Assembly (NCBI RefSeq): GCF_022605725.1
Contig: NC_065552.1
Coordinates: forward strand, 18,928,785 to 18,992,784
Direction of reading: 5' to 3'
DNA from: Anthonomus grandis grandis
Taxonomy: Eukaryota; Arthropoda; Insecta; Coleoptera; Curculionidae
DNA length: 64,000 nucleotides
Shown piece by piece: positions 23,690 through 33,939 of the stretch. Numbering within the stretch: position 1 is the stretch's first letter; every line of letters starts with the position of its first letter. A program made the translations under genes and the position numbers. The notes beneath the pieces are model-generated. The model had not been told where the DNA came from. It worked only from the letters and a program-made list of their open reading frames with translations, and searched no databases.

Positions 23690-26600
23690 GTCCAATGAAT
23701 AATACCCGCGATAATGATCCCCAACAGCCTCCAACGAGTAGTATATCGGCGCTATTATCTAACGTGCAAAATAAAGTTTATTTACAAACGGCCTGTGCTT
23801 TTATATTAAATAATAATGATAGCGTAATTATTCGTTTGGTGATTGATGATGGAAGACCTAATCGAAATTTCAGCGATCGAAGTTCTTCAGATTTGCTTCG
23901 ATTCCCTCCAACCGCCAGCTATGGAAGATTTCACAATTTGGGAATTCTCATTAAAATATCGTTTAGCGCATATTAGTATGGGTGACAGAGACATTAGTGG
24001 TATAACAGTGCTCATGCAGTTGCTCGGTGCAGACAATTATTGGAAAGTTGTCATAGGTGACACAAAACGACTGTCCAATGAACTAGTGGCGGTAGACACT
24101 AAATTTGGCTGGACTTTACATGGTTCTCAGGGTACATCGAATAGTAATGACTTTTTTGCAAATTTTAATTTAGTAACAGTACTTAATGTACGAGCAGACG
24201 AACGTTTTTTCCGAGAACTTTGATATTGAACGGTTTTGGAAATTAAAAACATTAGGTATCAATTCGAACGAAACTGCAATTAGCGATTTTACTAAAACTT
24301 TTATGCGCGATAACATTAATTTAAAAAACGGGTGGTATGAAGTGTCATTGCCATGGAAATTGAACGCAACATTAGATTAAAATTTTTCTGGTGCTTTGGT
24401 GTGCGTTAAAAACTTAATATCGCGACATAATAAACTAAGCAAACTTAATGAATATGATGAAGCAGTACGTGAATATATAAAAAATGACTGTGCCGAACAA
24501 GTAACATCTGAATCTGATAATCAGCATAAATATTTTATGCCACATAGACCTTTTTATCCTGATGATAGAGACACAACGAAAGTACAGGTAGTGTTTGATG
24601 GATCCGCGCATGCACCAGGCTATCTTTCATTAAACGAGCAGCTATTTATTGGGGAAAACATAGTGCCTGATATACTTAAAATTCTTTTAAACTTTAGAGT
24701 TGGTTCTATCGCTCTTATAGCGGATGTAGAAAAGGCTTTTCTGCAAATTTCGCTTGCAGAAAACGATCGTGATTGTCATTTATTTTTGTCGTTCGAGGAT
24801 GACTTAGATAGCAGTACCAATGGCCTGTCAAACATTGTGACGTATCGAATGAAAAGAGTTACCTTTGGTGTATCATCGAGCTCCTTTTTGTTATCGGCTC
24901 ACTTAGAAAGCATTTAAATAACCAATAAAAACTTTTTAAAGAGACGGCTACATTGTTAACTAGTTCATTTTACGCTGATGATGCGATTCTTTCTATGGAT
25001 TAATTTTAAAAGTCTGTGGAAATTTACGAGTAATCAAAAGAGATTATGTCATCGGCGAGGAATTGGCTTTTAAATGATCCAAGAATGAACGAATATTTAA
25101 AAAAAAATTATAACGTATCAGAAATTGCCCAAGTAAAAAAAGTTTTAGGCGTTACATGGGATTACTTGTTCGTATCAACTAACAATAGATTTATCGTCTT
25201 TATTTAATTTATCTACCACATTTCCAACGAAACGAATCGTTTTACAAGCAATTGCTAAAGTGTTTGATCCATTGAGCATTTTGGAACTATTTACAAATAG
25301 AGGTAAAATTCAGCTGCAAAGAATTTGGAAGGTAAATTTAGAATAGGATATTGAGTTGCCTTTAGATTTGAAGGAGGTTTGGTTTAAATGGTTTTCAGAG
25401 ATTCTAAAACTTATTGATATGCACATTGAGAGGTGTGTCGTATCTTACAGAAAAATAAATGATGTTGAGCTTCATATTTTTGCAGATGCAAGTCCACAGG
25501 CCTATGGAGCAGTTGCTTATGCAAAAATTCTTCTTTCTAGAAAGGTTATGTATTTGTTGTCAAAAAATCGACTCCTTTAAACGAAAAGGGAAATAAAGAA
25601 CTTACTTTGCCAAGGCTAGAATTGACTGCTGCTTTATGTGCCGCTCACCTCCAACGCTATATTAGGAATAACGTTAACTTAAATTTTTTATCAGCTTATT
25701 TATGGTCTGATTCCAAGATCGCATTATATTGGATTAGAGGTAGAGCAACGAAATGAAAACCTTATGTTCAGAATAGGGTAGGAGAAATTCAGCGACTTGT
25801 CAAAGGAAATTGAAAATATTGTCCTGGAAAAGACAACCCCGCAGATTTACTCATTAGAGGAGTTTAATCTAAAATGTTATTGGAGTCAAGTTTTTGGAAA
25901 TATGGACCAGGATGGTTACAAGAAAGTCACGAGAATTGGCCACCTGATGGATATCATGAAATTGGTGACGAATTACTAGAAATTAAGATATTATTAGTGA
26001 ATGTTGAGAATAACGCATCATCAGAAACACTTGTCGATTTTGATAGATATAGTAAAGATATCGAAAAGGTTATTCGAGTAACAGCGTACGTTAAACGATT
26101 TTGAAACGAACGTTTACGAAAATTAAATGGCTGAAATTAAATTACGTGACAAGAATTGTTCAAGCCCACGAGTTTTTAGAAGAGAGTAAGTGCCTCCAGA
26201 AAAATATTTATATAAGTTCTAAATCATCAATCATATCACTACGGTAATTTCTAAATGGGAATGGACTACTTAGAGTAAAAAGTAGATTAGAGGAAGCAAC
26301 TTTGCCCTATGATACTAGATCCGAAAAAGTCATTTCTGACTGATAAGATAATTTGGCAGTGTCATGAAGATATAATTAAAAGTGGTATTAATAGTACATT
26401 TTCACAATCTAGAAGCAAATACTGGATTCTTCAAGGTCGTCAACGAATAAAGACTCTTTTAGGCTAAGGTTTAAAATATTTACGACTAAGAGGAAGGGTA
26501 GGAAACGAATGTTTTGCATCGCTTCCAAGAGAACGAATGACGGAAGCTTCACCATTTAAAATTACAGGGGTAGATTTTGCCGCACCATTGTATATTTTGC

Positions 26601-26758
26601 AGCATGGACAAAGAGTTAAAGTGTATATAATGTTGCTTACCTGTGCAGTAATACGTGCGGTACATTTAGAGCTAGTCCCGAGCCTTAACACTGAAAGCTA
26701 CATTAAAGGCGATTTATTGCACCTCGAGGAATGCTACACATTCGCCCTCCGGGGAAGA
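23690..26758 (+). pseudogene. BEL/Pao pol, degenerate (protease, RT, RNase H, integrase)
   Basis: Protease remnant IIRLVIDDGRPNRNF near 23828 (canonical DSGS changed to DDGR). RT: NFDIERFWKLKTLGI at 24216, FMPHRPFYPDDRDTTKVQVV at 24534, VFDGSAHAPGYLSLNEQLFI, IADVEKAFLQISL at 24717, and the catalytic box FYADDAILSMD at 24970 followed by a stop. RNase H: FADASPQAYGAVAYA at 25480 and KELTLPRLELTAALCAAHLQ at 25598. Integrase: FKITGVDFAAPLYI at 26557 and TCAVIRAVHLELVPSLNTES at 26640. It ends abruptly at the 3' LTR, so the integrase C-terminus is deleted. Order and motifs are diagnostic for BEL/Pao; numerous stops mean it is dead. Confidence 0.85.
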
Positions 26759-27077
26759 TGTTAAAAATCCATAAAAAACGAACTGAATAATAAAATATAT
26801 CTTTGCGTAAACTCTCCAATACAAAATTTCTGAAAACGCCTAATATAGTAACAAAGCATTCCAGGAACTATTTGGCAAACCCAGTAGTATGATGATCGCG
26901 GCGCGAAATTTAGTAAGTCGGCTAATTTTGATTTCGGGATGCACATCGGTCGTTCTATCAACTTTTGTTATTTTCTTTGTCGTAATATTATCCTGTAATA
27001 TATTGTATTTTCATATCTTCAGTTAGATTATTAAATTTGTTTACGAATCAGCCCGGAGTTTTATTTGTTATTTCATA
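26759..27077 (+). repeat. 3' LTR of BEL/Pao element
   Basis: Second copy of the LTR at 20974-21282, beginning TGTTAAAAATCC and ending ...TTATTTCATA; followed by CATGC (27078-27082), the presumed right copy of the 5-bp target duplication. Confidence 0.85.
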
Positions 27078-27363
27078 CATGCAAAACAGACCAGTTCCGT
27101 CCAAGAACAAACAACTGACTGACCTCTATGAGGAATCAGACATTATTAAAGAAATTAATGCCGTACGGTTTTAAGATATGGTGGACATATATTCCGACAA
27201 CCAGGCGCGCAAGTCACCAAAATGGTCTGGGAACAAAATCCGGAAGGGCGGAGATCTATGAGGATTTGAGCGCAATGGGAATAGAATACGATCCTGAATT
27301 GCTGCAAGATAGAGAAGGGTGGAGAATGGTCGTGCAATCAGCCAAGATCCACCAATGGTTGTA
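27078..27363 (+). pseudogene. RTE-type LINE, 3' part of split copy
   Basis: Continuation of 20029-20973 after the BEL insertion. It reads LTDLYEESDIIKEINAVRF near 27118-27175 and, in the next frame, GTKSGRAEIYEDLSAMGIEY then DREGWRMVVQSAKIHQWL to a stop at 27361. This matches the RTE C-terminus, where Arg-rich sequence is followed by ED...MGI and DR..WR..V. One frameshift lies near 27165. Confidence 0.75.
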
Positions 27364-27514
27364 GACATATACTTATAAACTCTTATTTATAAAGGGGTTT
27401 ATGAGTATATGGTTGTAGAGCTACAAATGATGACGATGATATATATGTCAGCGGTGACACATTTTAAAATGACATCTTGACAAAATATTTATTCCTTTTT
27501 TTTAATATATTTAA

Positions 27515-27896
27515 GCCTGGTTTATAAGTTTCGTACCGTAAGCAGTAAGAAGTAAGACGCATGAAATTGTTTAAATTTATTTCTTGCGTCATACTTACGG
27601 AATCGTAAGTGAACGGCAATGTTCGCCAATATAACTAATCAAAAGGGTAGGCTAGTAGAATAAAGAATAAAGGTTGACATTAACAGCTGAGCTGACAATT
27701 ATGATTAATTTTTGTTTGATTTTGACCGAGATTTCGGAGAGAGAAATATTCAGGAAGAGAGACTACGCATGAATTTTGCTACGCTTTTTTACTTCTTAGA
27801 TTTTTAATTTATGAATTCTCACGATCCTTACTGCATGGAGCTTTCTTCTTATGTCATACTTCTTACTGCATACCATACGGAATTTATGAGCCAGGC
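27515..27896. mobile_element. MITE with TTAA flanks
   Basis: A 382-bp sequence bounded by GCCTGGTTTATAAGTTTCGT on the left and its imperfect inverse (TTTATGAGCCAGGC) on the right, with about 45 bp of inverted similarity including GCAGTAAGAAGTA. TTAA sits immediately outside both ends (27511-27514 and 27897-27900), the target used by piggyBac and Kolobok elements. Non-coding. Confidence 0.75.
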
Positions 27897-27900
27897 TTAA

Positions 27901-29258
27901 GCGAACAAATATAACAACATTTAAGTAATATTATTTAAATTTTGTCATATTTCTTTAATCAGTGCTTTCATACATCTACCTCGAGTACAATATACATACA
28001 GTCTGACAGCCGTTCAAAATCTTATTTCTTGCATTTTTGTTTTCTTTACTACATCTTTTGTTTGTAGGTGTGTTTTTTGTTTGTAGAGTTTTTTCATTTT
28101 TTTTTGACATTGACGAAAAAACAACTAAAAAAACTGTATAAACAAATTACACCTGAACAGGTGTATAGGAAAGAAAATAAACATAAATAAAAATGCGAAA
28201 AATAAGATTTTAAAGGCTGCCATTTTGCTATGGGTAGAAGTAATGACTTAATATTCTAGGATAAAGCGTAAAGTATTCAGTCGGAGCTTTCAAATAAACT
28301 ATCGCTGTGTCTTTTTTCTATTTAATTTTATTTTTGAAAATGGCGTCTCGCCGTTAGTTTTCCATAATTCTTAATCTCTTGTATTTATTTCTTGTGTTTG
28401 TAGTTCCTATAATTTCTAATTTCGTTTATTTGGACATTATTTAGGATCTATGTTTTGTTATTTTAGAAGTATTTTTTGTTACATTCATTTAATTATCCAT
28501 CATGACCAACCCTATTTGTAATGCTGATATTGCTAATCCAAGAATAAGACTTATCTGCTTACTGGCTGTCGATTTTTTTAATGAAAATTTCGTGTAGTTT
28601 TAAAATATTTACGGCAGTCACTTTATTCCAAAACGCAAGAAATAATTCTTGCTTTGAATGAGAAATATATCCGTTCTAATAAAGTGCCTTCAACAGAACT
28701 TCAGCTAATCGAGTACAACGTATATACACTCAGACTTTATTTTTATTATTTTTTTAGGATGTTTTGGCATTTCAAATAACCATTTAACCAAAAATGAAAA
28801 ACTACTAGACAATTAGGTATTTATAGGTAATTAAGGTAATTAAGGTATATATTTTAAAAACCAACAGCACCTAAACGTTTTGGTAAATACCAGTCGGAAA
28901 TTGGTAAAAACCAAAACGCTTTGGTTATTCGCCTAAAATCGGTCTATGTATAGCCGATTTTTAGCGTGGAATAATCCTGAGTTGGTATTTAGAATTTCTA
29001 CCAATGCGTTTCTGCGATTCTGGTTTCAACTGAAGTAGGGGAAAGCGTGACGTCACGAATCAGCTGATTGACTTTTGGTATTTACCAGTTATTACCTGGT
29101 TTTAAACTTGGGTTTATGGGTTATTCTTTCAGTTATACAGAACTCCAGAAAAAGGTTATGTTTGCTGTTTAGATTGTTAAAGAAAAAATGTTGATTGTGG
29201 TGTCGTGTGCGAAATAAATTGAGATAAAATACCAATTAACGCAAAATTACCAATTACC
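27901..29258. other. No gene seen; short inverted motifs at 28870-29100
   Basis: AT-rich. From 28870 to 29100 there are repeated GGTAAATACCAG / GGTATTTACCAG words and GGTAAAAACCAAAACG, giving several small inverted repeats that look like a decayed MITE, but no borders could be defined. Confidence 0.45.
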
Positions 29259-29830
29259 ATATTTTGACAGTTGTAACGTTTCCGGTTATATCGGAAGTAG
29301 GTGTCAACTTCGTTATTTTAATTGGAACACCCTATATATTTTTACATTTTTGGCTTTCTCGTGAAAATCTAGGTATATTTCGTGCATAATGTCCTATACC
29401 TAAGCGTAACGGTTTTTGACATATTTTGAATTTCATATGTAAACCTATTTTTATAAGCCCTAACATAATAACCGATTACTCCCTTTTAGTAGCCTTTACT
29501 TATTGGTTAATTTAGGTTTTATTTTAAAGGAAGGACCACTGTAAAAGGCTATTTTAATATTTGTCAAAAAAAAAGATATAGAGGGTCAAAAACTAGCATT
29601 ATTAATAGTTACTAACATTATTAATAATACTATTAATAGTATTAAATTAAAATGAAAAAATCATTAAAAGTCAATTTTTTTAAATGGAAACCCCTTATTT
29701 TTATATTTTTTTCATAGAGATAATTAAAAATAAGGTTAACTTTATATAAGGTTATCTAGTTCAAAAATTGATAGTTTCCGAAATATTTACAGTTTAAATT
29801 TGGCCTAATATTAAAAGCCGTATAGTTGTA

Positions 29831-30082
29831 CACGGCTGAAGGATTGTTGATTAGTTGACTATGACGGTTGTTATAGTACCCGCTACAAGCAACAGCAAGA
29901 TAATAGATTATAACAGAAATGTACACTTTTTAATTAAATTATACATTAAATTATACTTTTACGAAGAAACCCTAAATAGCAAGTCACTTATAAATTTAAT
30001 GTATATAATCCATTGTCTTACTGCCGCTTCTAGCGGTTACTATGATAACCGTCATGATCAAATCAACAATCCTTGAGCCGTG
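29831..30082. mobile_element. MITE with CACGGCT termini and TA flanks
   Basis: 252 bp with inverted ends CACGGCTGAAGGATTGTTGA and its near-complement (CAACAATCCTTGAGCCGTG), the inverted match continuing through TGACGGTTGTTATAGTA-like sequence for about 55 bp. TA lies directly outside both ends. The same MITE sits at the same point of the arm copy at 57427-58151 (from 58063), while the opposite arm of element 1 lacks it. Confidence 0.75.
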
Positions 30083-31029
30083 TATAACTATAGTCGCCTT
30101 CGCTCTTATCGTAATATGAATCAAATTGAAAAATCAGTGGCTGCCAAAATGTTATTTCCTTGAGAGTTTGACAATACATTGAACGCCGTCATGTGACATA
30201 TTAAAGCCGCGTATACACCTTAGATCATAATTATTAACTGACGTGATGCCTTTAACGCCGTAAAAATGTCTGCGGAATACTACGTATCCGAGATTCGACA
30301 TGTAAAACATACGTTGGTTATTTCCTTTCATGACGTGAAAAAGCCCATAAGTATAAAGCCCGTTGGGTATACGCCTCATCGGTATATGCCTAGAATCCCC
30401 ATTATTCTGCTAGGTTGCCAGACATAATATTTACTTTTCTTTTTTGAAAAATTGTCCGAAATAGACGGAATTCTCAATAACAATTTTTCTTTACGCAATA
30501 ATATCTAAATCTAAGCATTTTATATTTTTTTATGAGAGCAAAAATGGCTCCCTAGCCTTTCATTAAAATTGTACATATTTCATTTAAAAATGGTTGTTAC
30601 CTAAATTTTTGAGAAATTAGTATACGATTTAGCATGACCCTATGTATGTGCATAACATACTAATTTGTCGATTTCAGGGCACATCGTCTAATTTTTAACG
30701 ATTATTTGATCTTGTCTTCTTCTTTGTTTATGCGTGATTGTGTTTTTTTGTAATAATTATTGGGAAACTATACATTTTGGTATAATGACAAACAATTAAT
30801 TTGTATTGTATGTGATGCAGTGCAGTCAGAGACAGAAAATTACTTTCTTTGTTTAAAGGCAAGTTCATGTTACAATCTCACTTTTAAAATTACATTTTAC
30901 TTTTATTATTTATTATTTGTCGTTCGACCCAATCTATAAGTTGATCCACAGAAAATTAAAAAAGTTGTGTTATCTTTTCTTTTATATCAGTTAAAAGTCA
31001 AAAAAAGATAAAAAATAACTAAAAAAAAA

Positions 31030-31257
31030 ACTGGTGAATGCGACGGGCATTTCTCTCTCCCAGGGCATTCACCAATTTATTTATTTAGCTTTTTTTAAAA
31101 AGATAAATATGAGGGAAGCTACGACAGTTCTTTAAAATGTCGTTTTCTTATGAATATTTATTTATTTACACATTACAAGGCAAAAAAAGATTGAAACTAA
31201 CTATTAAAAAAAATGGAGAATGCGCCGGGCATATCTATCTCCCAGCGCATTCACCAA
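31030..31257. repeat. Two direct copies of a hairpin-forming segment
   Basis: GGTGAATGC...GCATTCACC at 31033-31073 and a variant GGAGAATGC...GCATTCACC at 31214-31255 are each a stem of about nine pairs around a CGGGCAT..CTC..CCCAG loop. The surrounding 60 bp are also repeated (ACCAATTTATTTA.TTAGCT). They lie within Tc1/mariner element 1, left of the transposase. Confidence 0.7.
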
Positions 31258-31354
31258 TTTATTTACTTAGCTATGCTTAAAAAAAAAATTTTGTACTTTT
31301 TAATCATACCTAAATAATAAACGAAATGCAAAAAGAAAACTAATTATTTTAATA

Positions 31355-31545
31355 ACGAAAAAGAAAATAAGGGATTGCTTAGAATGTACAAGAAGAAGTA
31401 GCTAAAGCGCTTGGAATTAGTTTAAGAATGGTGCAAAAGGTTGTATATGAAAACAAGAACAATCTTATTTCCAAGCAGGAAACAAAGTGTAAAAGGAAGA
31501 AGCCGAAGACTGATGATTTAAGTGAATGTCTAAAAATGAAGTAAC
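31355..31545 (+). pseudogene. Inverted duplicate of transposase-1 N-terminal segment
   Basis: Plus-strand frame with EEVAKALGISLRMVQKVVYE, then KCKRKKPKTDDLSECLKMK and a stop. It matches the minus-strand segment at about 32640-32815 of the neighbouring transposase almost residue for residue, but on the opposite strand, so the N-terminal coding piece exists as an inverted pair flanking the transposase body. Confidence 0.75.
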
Positions 31546-31559
31546 AAATTTGACTAAAA

Positions 31560-32889
31560 AAAGAAACTAATTATAACTATCATTATCACTAACAGAGTCG
31601 GAAAACTCTTCGTCATTTTCCGAATCTTCTTCAAATGGAGCAATGATTGATGGTTCAACTTAGATATCGAGTACTTTTTCACTCTTCCACCAGGTTCTAA
31701 TAATGTTGTGTGATCCACTGATTTCCGCCAATACTCCTTTGTGATATGATTCAATGCCTCATTCCAAACAGCTTCAACCTGGTCAGATCTAAGCCCAGCA
31801 CCCACATGCTTCTCATAATAAGATTTTGACCCTACCCATATGAGCTCAATGGCATTAAACTGACAATGGTATGGTGGCAACCTTAAAACTTCATGGCCAT
31901 ATTCACGTACTATTTCGTGTAACAGCATATATTTTTGGCCTTTTCAGCGATTTTGCAATTGAAAGAAGTTCGGATTTTAGCATATATGGCAAGGGATTCT
32001 GATTTTCTTTTACTAACCATTCATAAACTTTGCTTTTTCTTCAACTTCTATTTGGTTGTTTATTCAAAATTCTTGAATGATACAACGCATTGTCTATTAC
32101 TATTAAGGAAGGTTCTTGCAAGTTCGGTATTAACTGTTCCTTTAACCATGTTTCAAACATTTCGCAATTCATATTGTCATGATAATCCATACTTTTAGAC
32201 TTAGAAGAAAAAATTTGCACCTGGAACGAATCCCGTTGAAGACCCGGCATGTAAAATAATAAATCGTTTTCCCTGACCACATCCTTTTTTTCTTTTCACG
32301 CTTTTCACAGATTCATCTTGCCAAGATTTTATTCCACTCCCGTTTGAAAATATCCAAGTTTCATCCAAGAATACCACTTTCCTTAACTTTGATTTTTCAT
32401 TTTGTGTATATTGTCTTAAAAATCCTATTCGTTGGCTCACAATATTTGGTAGTTCACACAAATATCTTCTATTGCAGTCTTTTTTATAGCGAAAACCTAT
32501 GCTTTTAATTAATTTAGATAAAGCAGAAAGTCCAATTTGCAAAGTGCCGCGTTGCTTTAAAACATCCCTCAGAAATGGCAGCGTTATATTTGTTTTTAGC
32601 CTATATAGTTCATAAATCCTATCCTTTACTTCCATTTTTACACATTCACTTAAATCTTCAGTCTTCGGCTTCTTCCTTTTACACTTTTTTTCCTTCTTGG
32701 GAATAAGATTGTTCTTGTTTTCATATACAACCTTTTGCACCATTCTTAAACTAATTTCAAGCGCTTTAGCTACTTCTTCTTAGGCAACCCTTTATTTTCT
32801 TTTTCGTTCTCGAAGTAATTAATAACATTAAGTACCATTTTTTTGGCTTGAGGATTTAGAAATCCCCAAAAAGGCTTTTTCTTTTCCAT
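31560..32889 (-). pseudogene. Tc1/mariner-superfamily transposase 1 (DD82E), broken
   Basis: Cut-and-paste transposase. ATG at 32889 (MEKKKPFWGFLNPQAKKMV); after a frameshift near 32785 the helix-turn-helix part reads ALEISLRMVQKVVYE. Catalytic blocks: VVFLDETWIFSNGSG near 32360 (first Asp), YHDNMNCEMFETWLKEQLI near 32185, LIVIDNALYHSRIL near 32080 (second Asp), and LRLPPYHCQFNAIELIW near 31845 (Glu). Counting across the frameshift near 31930 gives about 82 residues between the second Asp and the Glu. A stop follows NRS (32041) and a further shift lies near 32215. About 430 codons in all, as expected for DDE_3-type transposases. It lies within element 1 in the orientation of its arms. Confidence 0.8.
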
Positions 32890-33939
32890 AATTTGAAATT
32901 TAAATTATCTTGTGACAAATAATGTCATCCATCAATTGAAACGAGACAGGCATGTTTGTTATGAAAGTAATTGTTTTAGAACCACTGACATTTATCATTT
33001 TATCTTCTTTTGATACATTAACGCTGCATATATCTGTTCGTTTATCTGACGCGTTGTAGTTAAAAAACGTTGTTGCGCAAATTGAAATGAAACGTAACTA
33101 CAAAAGTTTGTCGTTGATAATCCGATACACCCACACGATAAGAGCGATTTTGACTATCTACGGCTTTTAATATTAGGCCAAATTTAAACTGTCAATATTT
33201 AGGAAACTATCAATTTTTGGACTTGATAACCTTATATAAAGTTAACTTTATTTTTTAATTTTCTTGAAAAAATTATAAAAATAAGTCGTTTCCATTTAAA
33301 AAAATTGAGTTTTAATCATTTTTTTTCATTTTAATTCTTAATGCTTGTTTTTGACCTCCCTAAATCGTTTTTTTAGTTAAATATTAAAATAGTCGTTTAA
33401 AGTGGTCCTTCCTCTTAAATAAAACCAAAACTAACCAATAAATAAAGGCTACCAAAAGGGAGTAATCGGTAACTATTTTAGGGCTTATAAACATAGGTTT
33501 TCACATGAAATTAAAAATATGTCAAAAACGGTTATACTTAGGTATAGAATATTATACATAAAATATACCTAGAATTTCACGTGGAAGCCAAAAATGTAAA
33601 AATATATAGGTTGTTCCATTTAAAAGAAGTAAGTTGACCCCTACTTCCGGTGTAACCGGAAACGTTATAATTGTCAAAATATTTGAGTTGTGTGGCCGCC
33701 ATCAACTGTGCCATGTTGCCAAATTTTCAAAATTTTTGAATAATTAGTTTCCGAAATATTGATCGCGTCTACTCGTCGTGAGACACCCTGTATATTATAC
33801 TATATTCTTTTCAAATGTTGCATAGGATAGTATTTGTGTGTGAAGAATCTGTCTGTCGCAACTCTGAATAAGAAAGTGGTGCTCCGGACCATCAAATAAG
33901 AAGAAATTACGTATAGAAGTTGTGCATAAATATACATAT

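Larger units (their letters stand above)
29259..33790 (-). mobile_element. Tc1/mariner-superfamily element 1 with long inverted arms
   Basis: The left arm (29259-30125) and right arm (about 33130-33790) are inverted copies over roughly 0.65 kb, for example GTTTCCGGTTATATCGGAAG against its complement at 33643-33663. The right end is ...GAGACACCCTG followed by TA, so the terminus is CAGGGTGTCTC on the minus strand; the left arm lacks the outermost ~110 bp. The arms enclose a minus-strand transposase pseudogene (31560-32889). The left arm also contains a separate MITE (29831-30082). Another single arm of the same family lies at 57427-58151 and preserves the full left terminus. Confidence 0.8.

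Noticed and set aside
30152..30379. A 75-codon minus-strand frame inside element 1
   Set aside because: No domain recognised, no continuation; treated as chance in AT-poor sequence.
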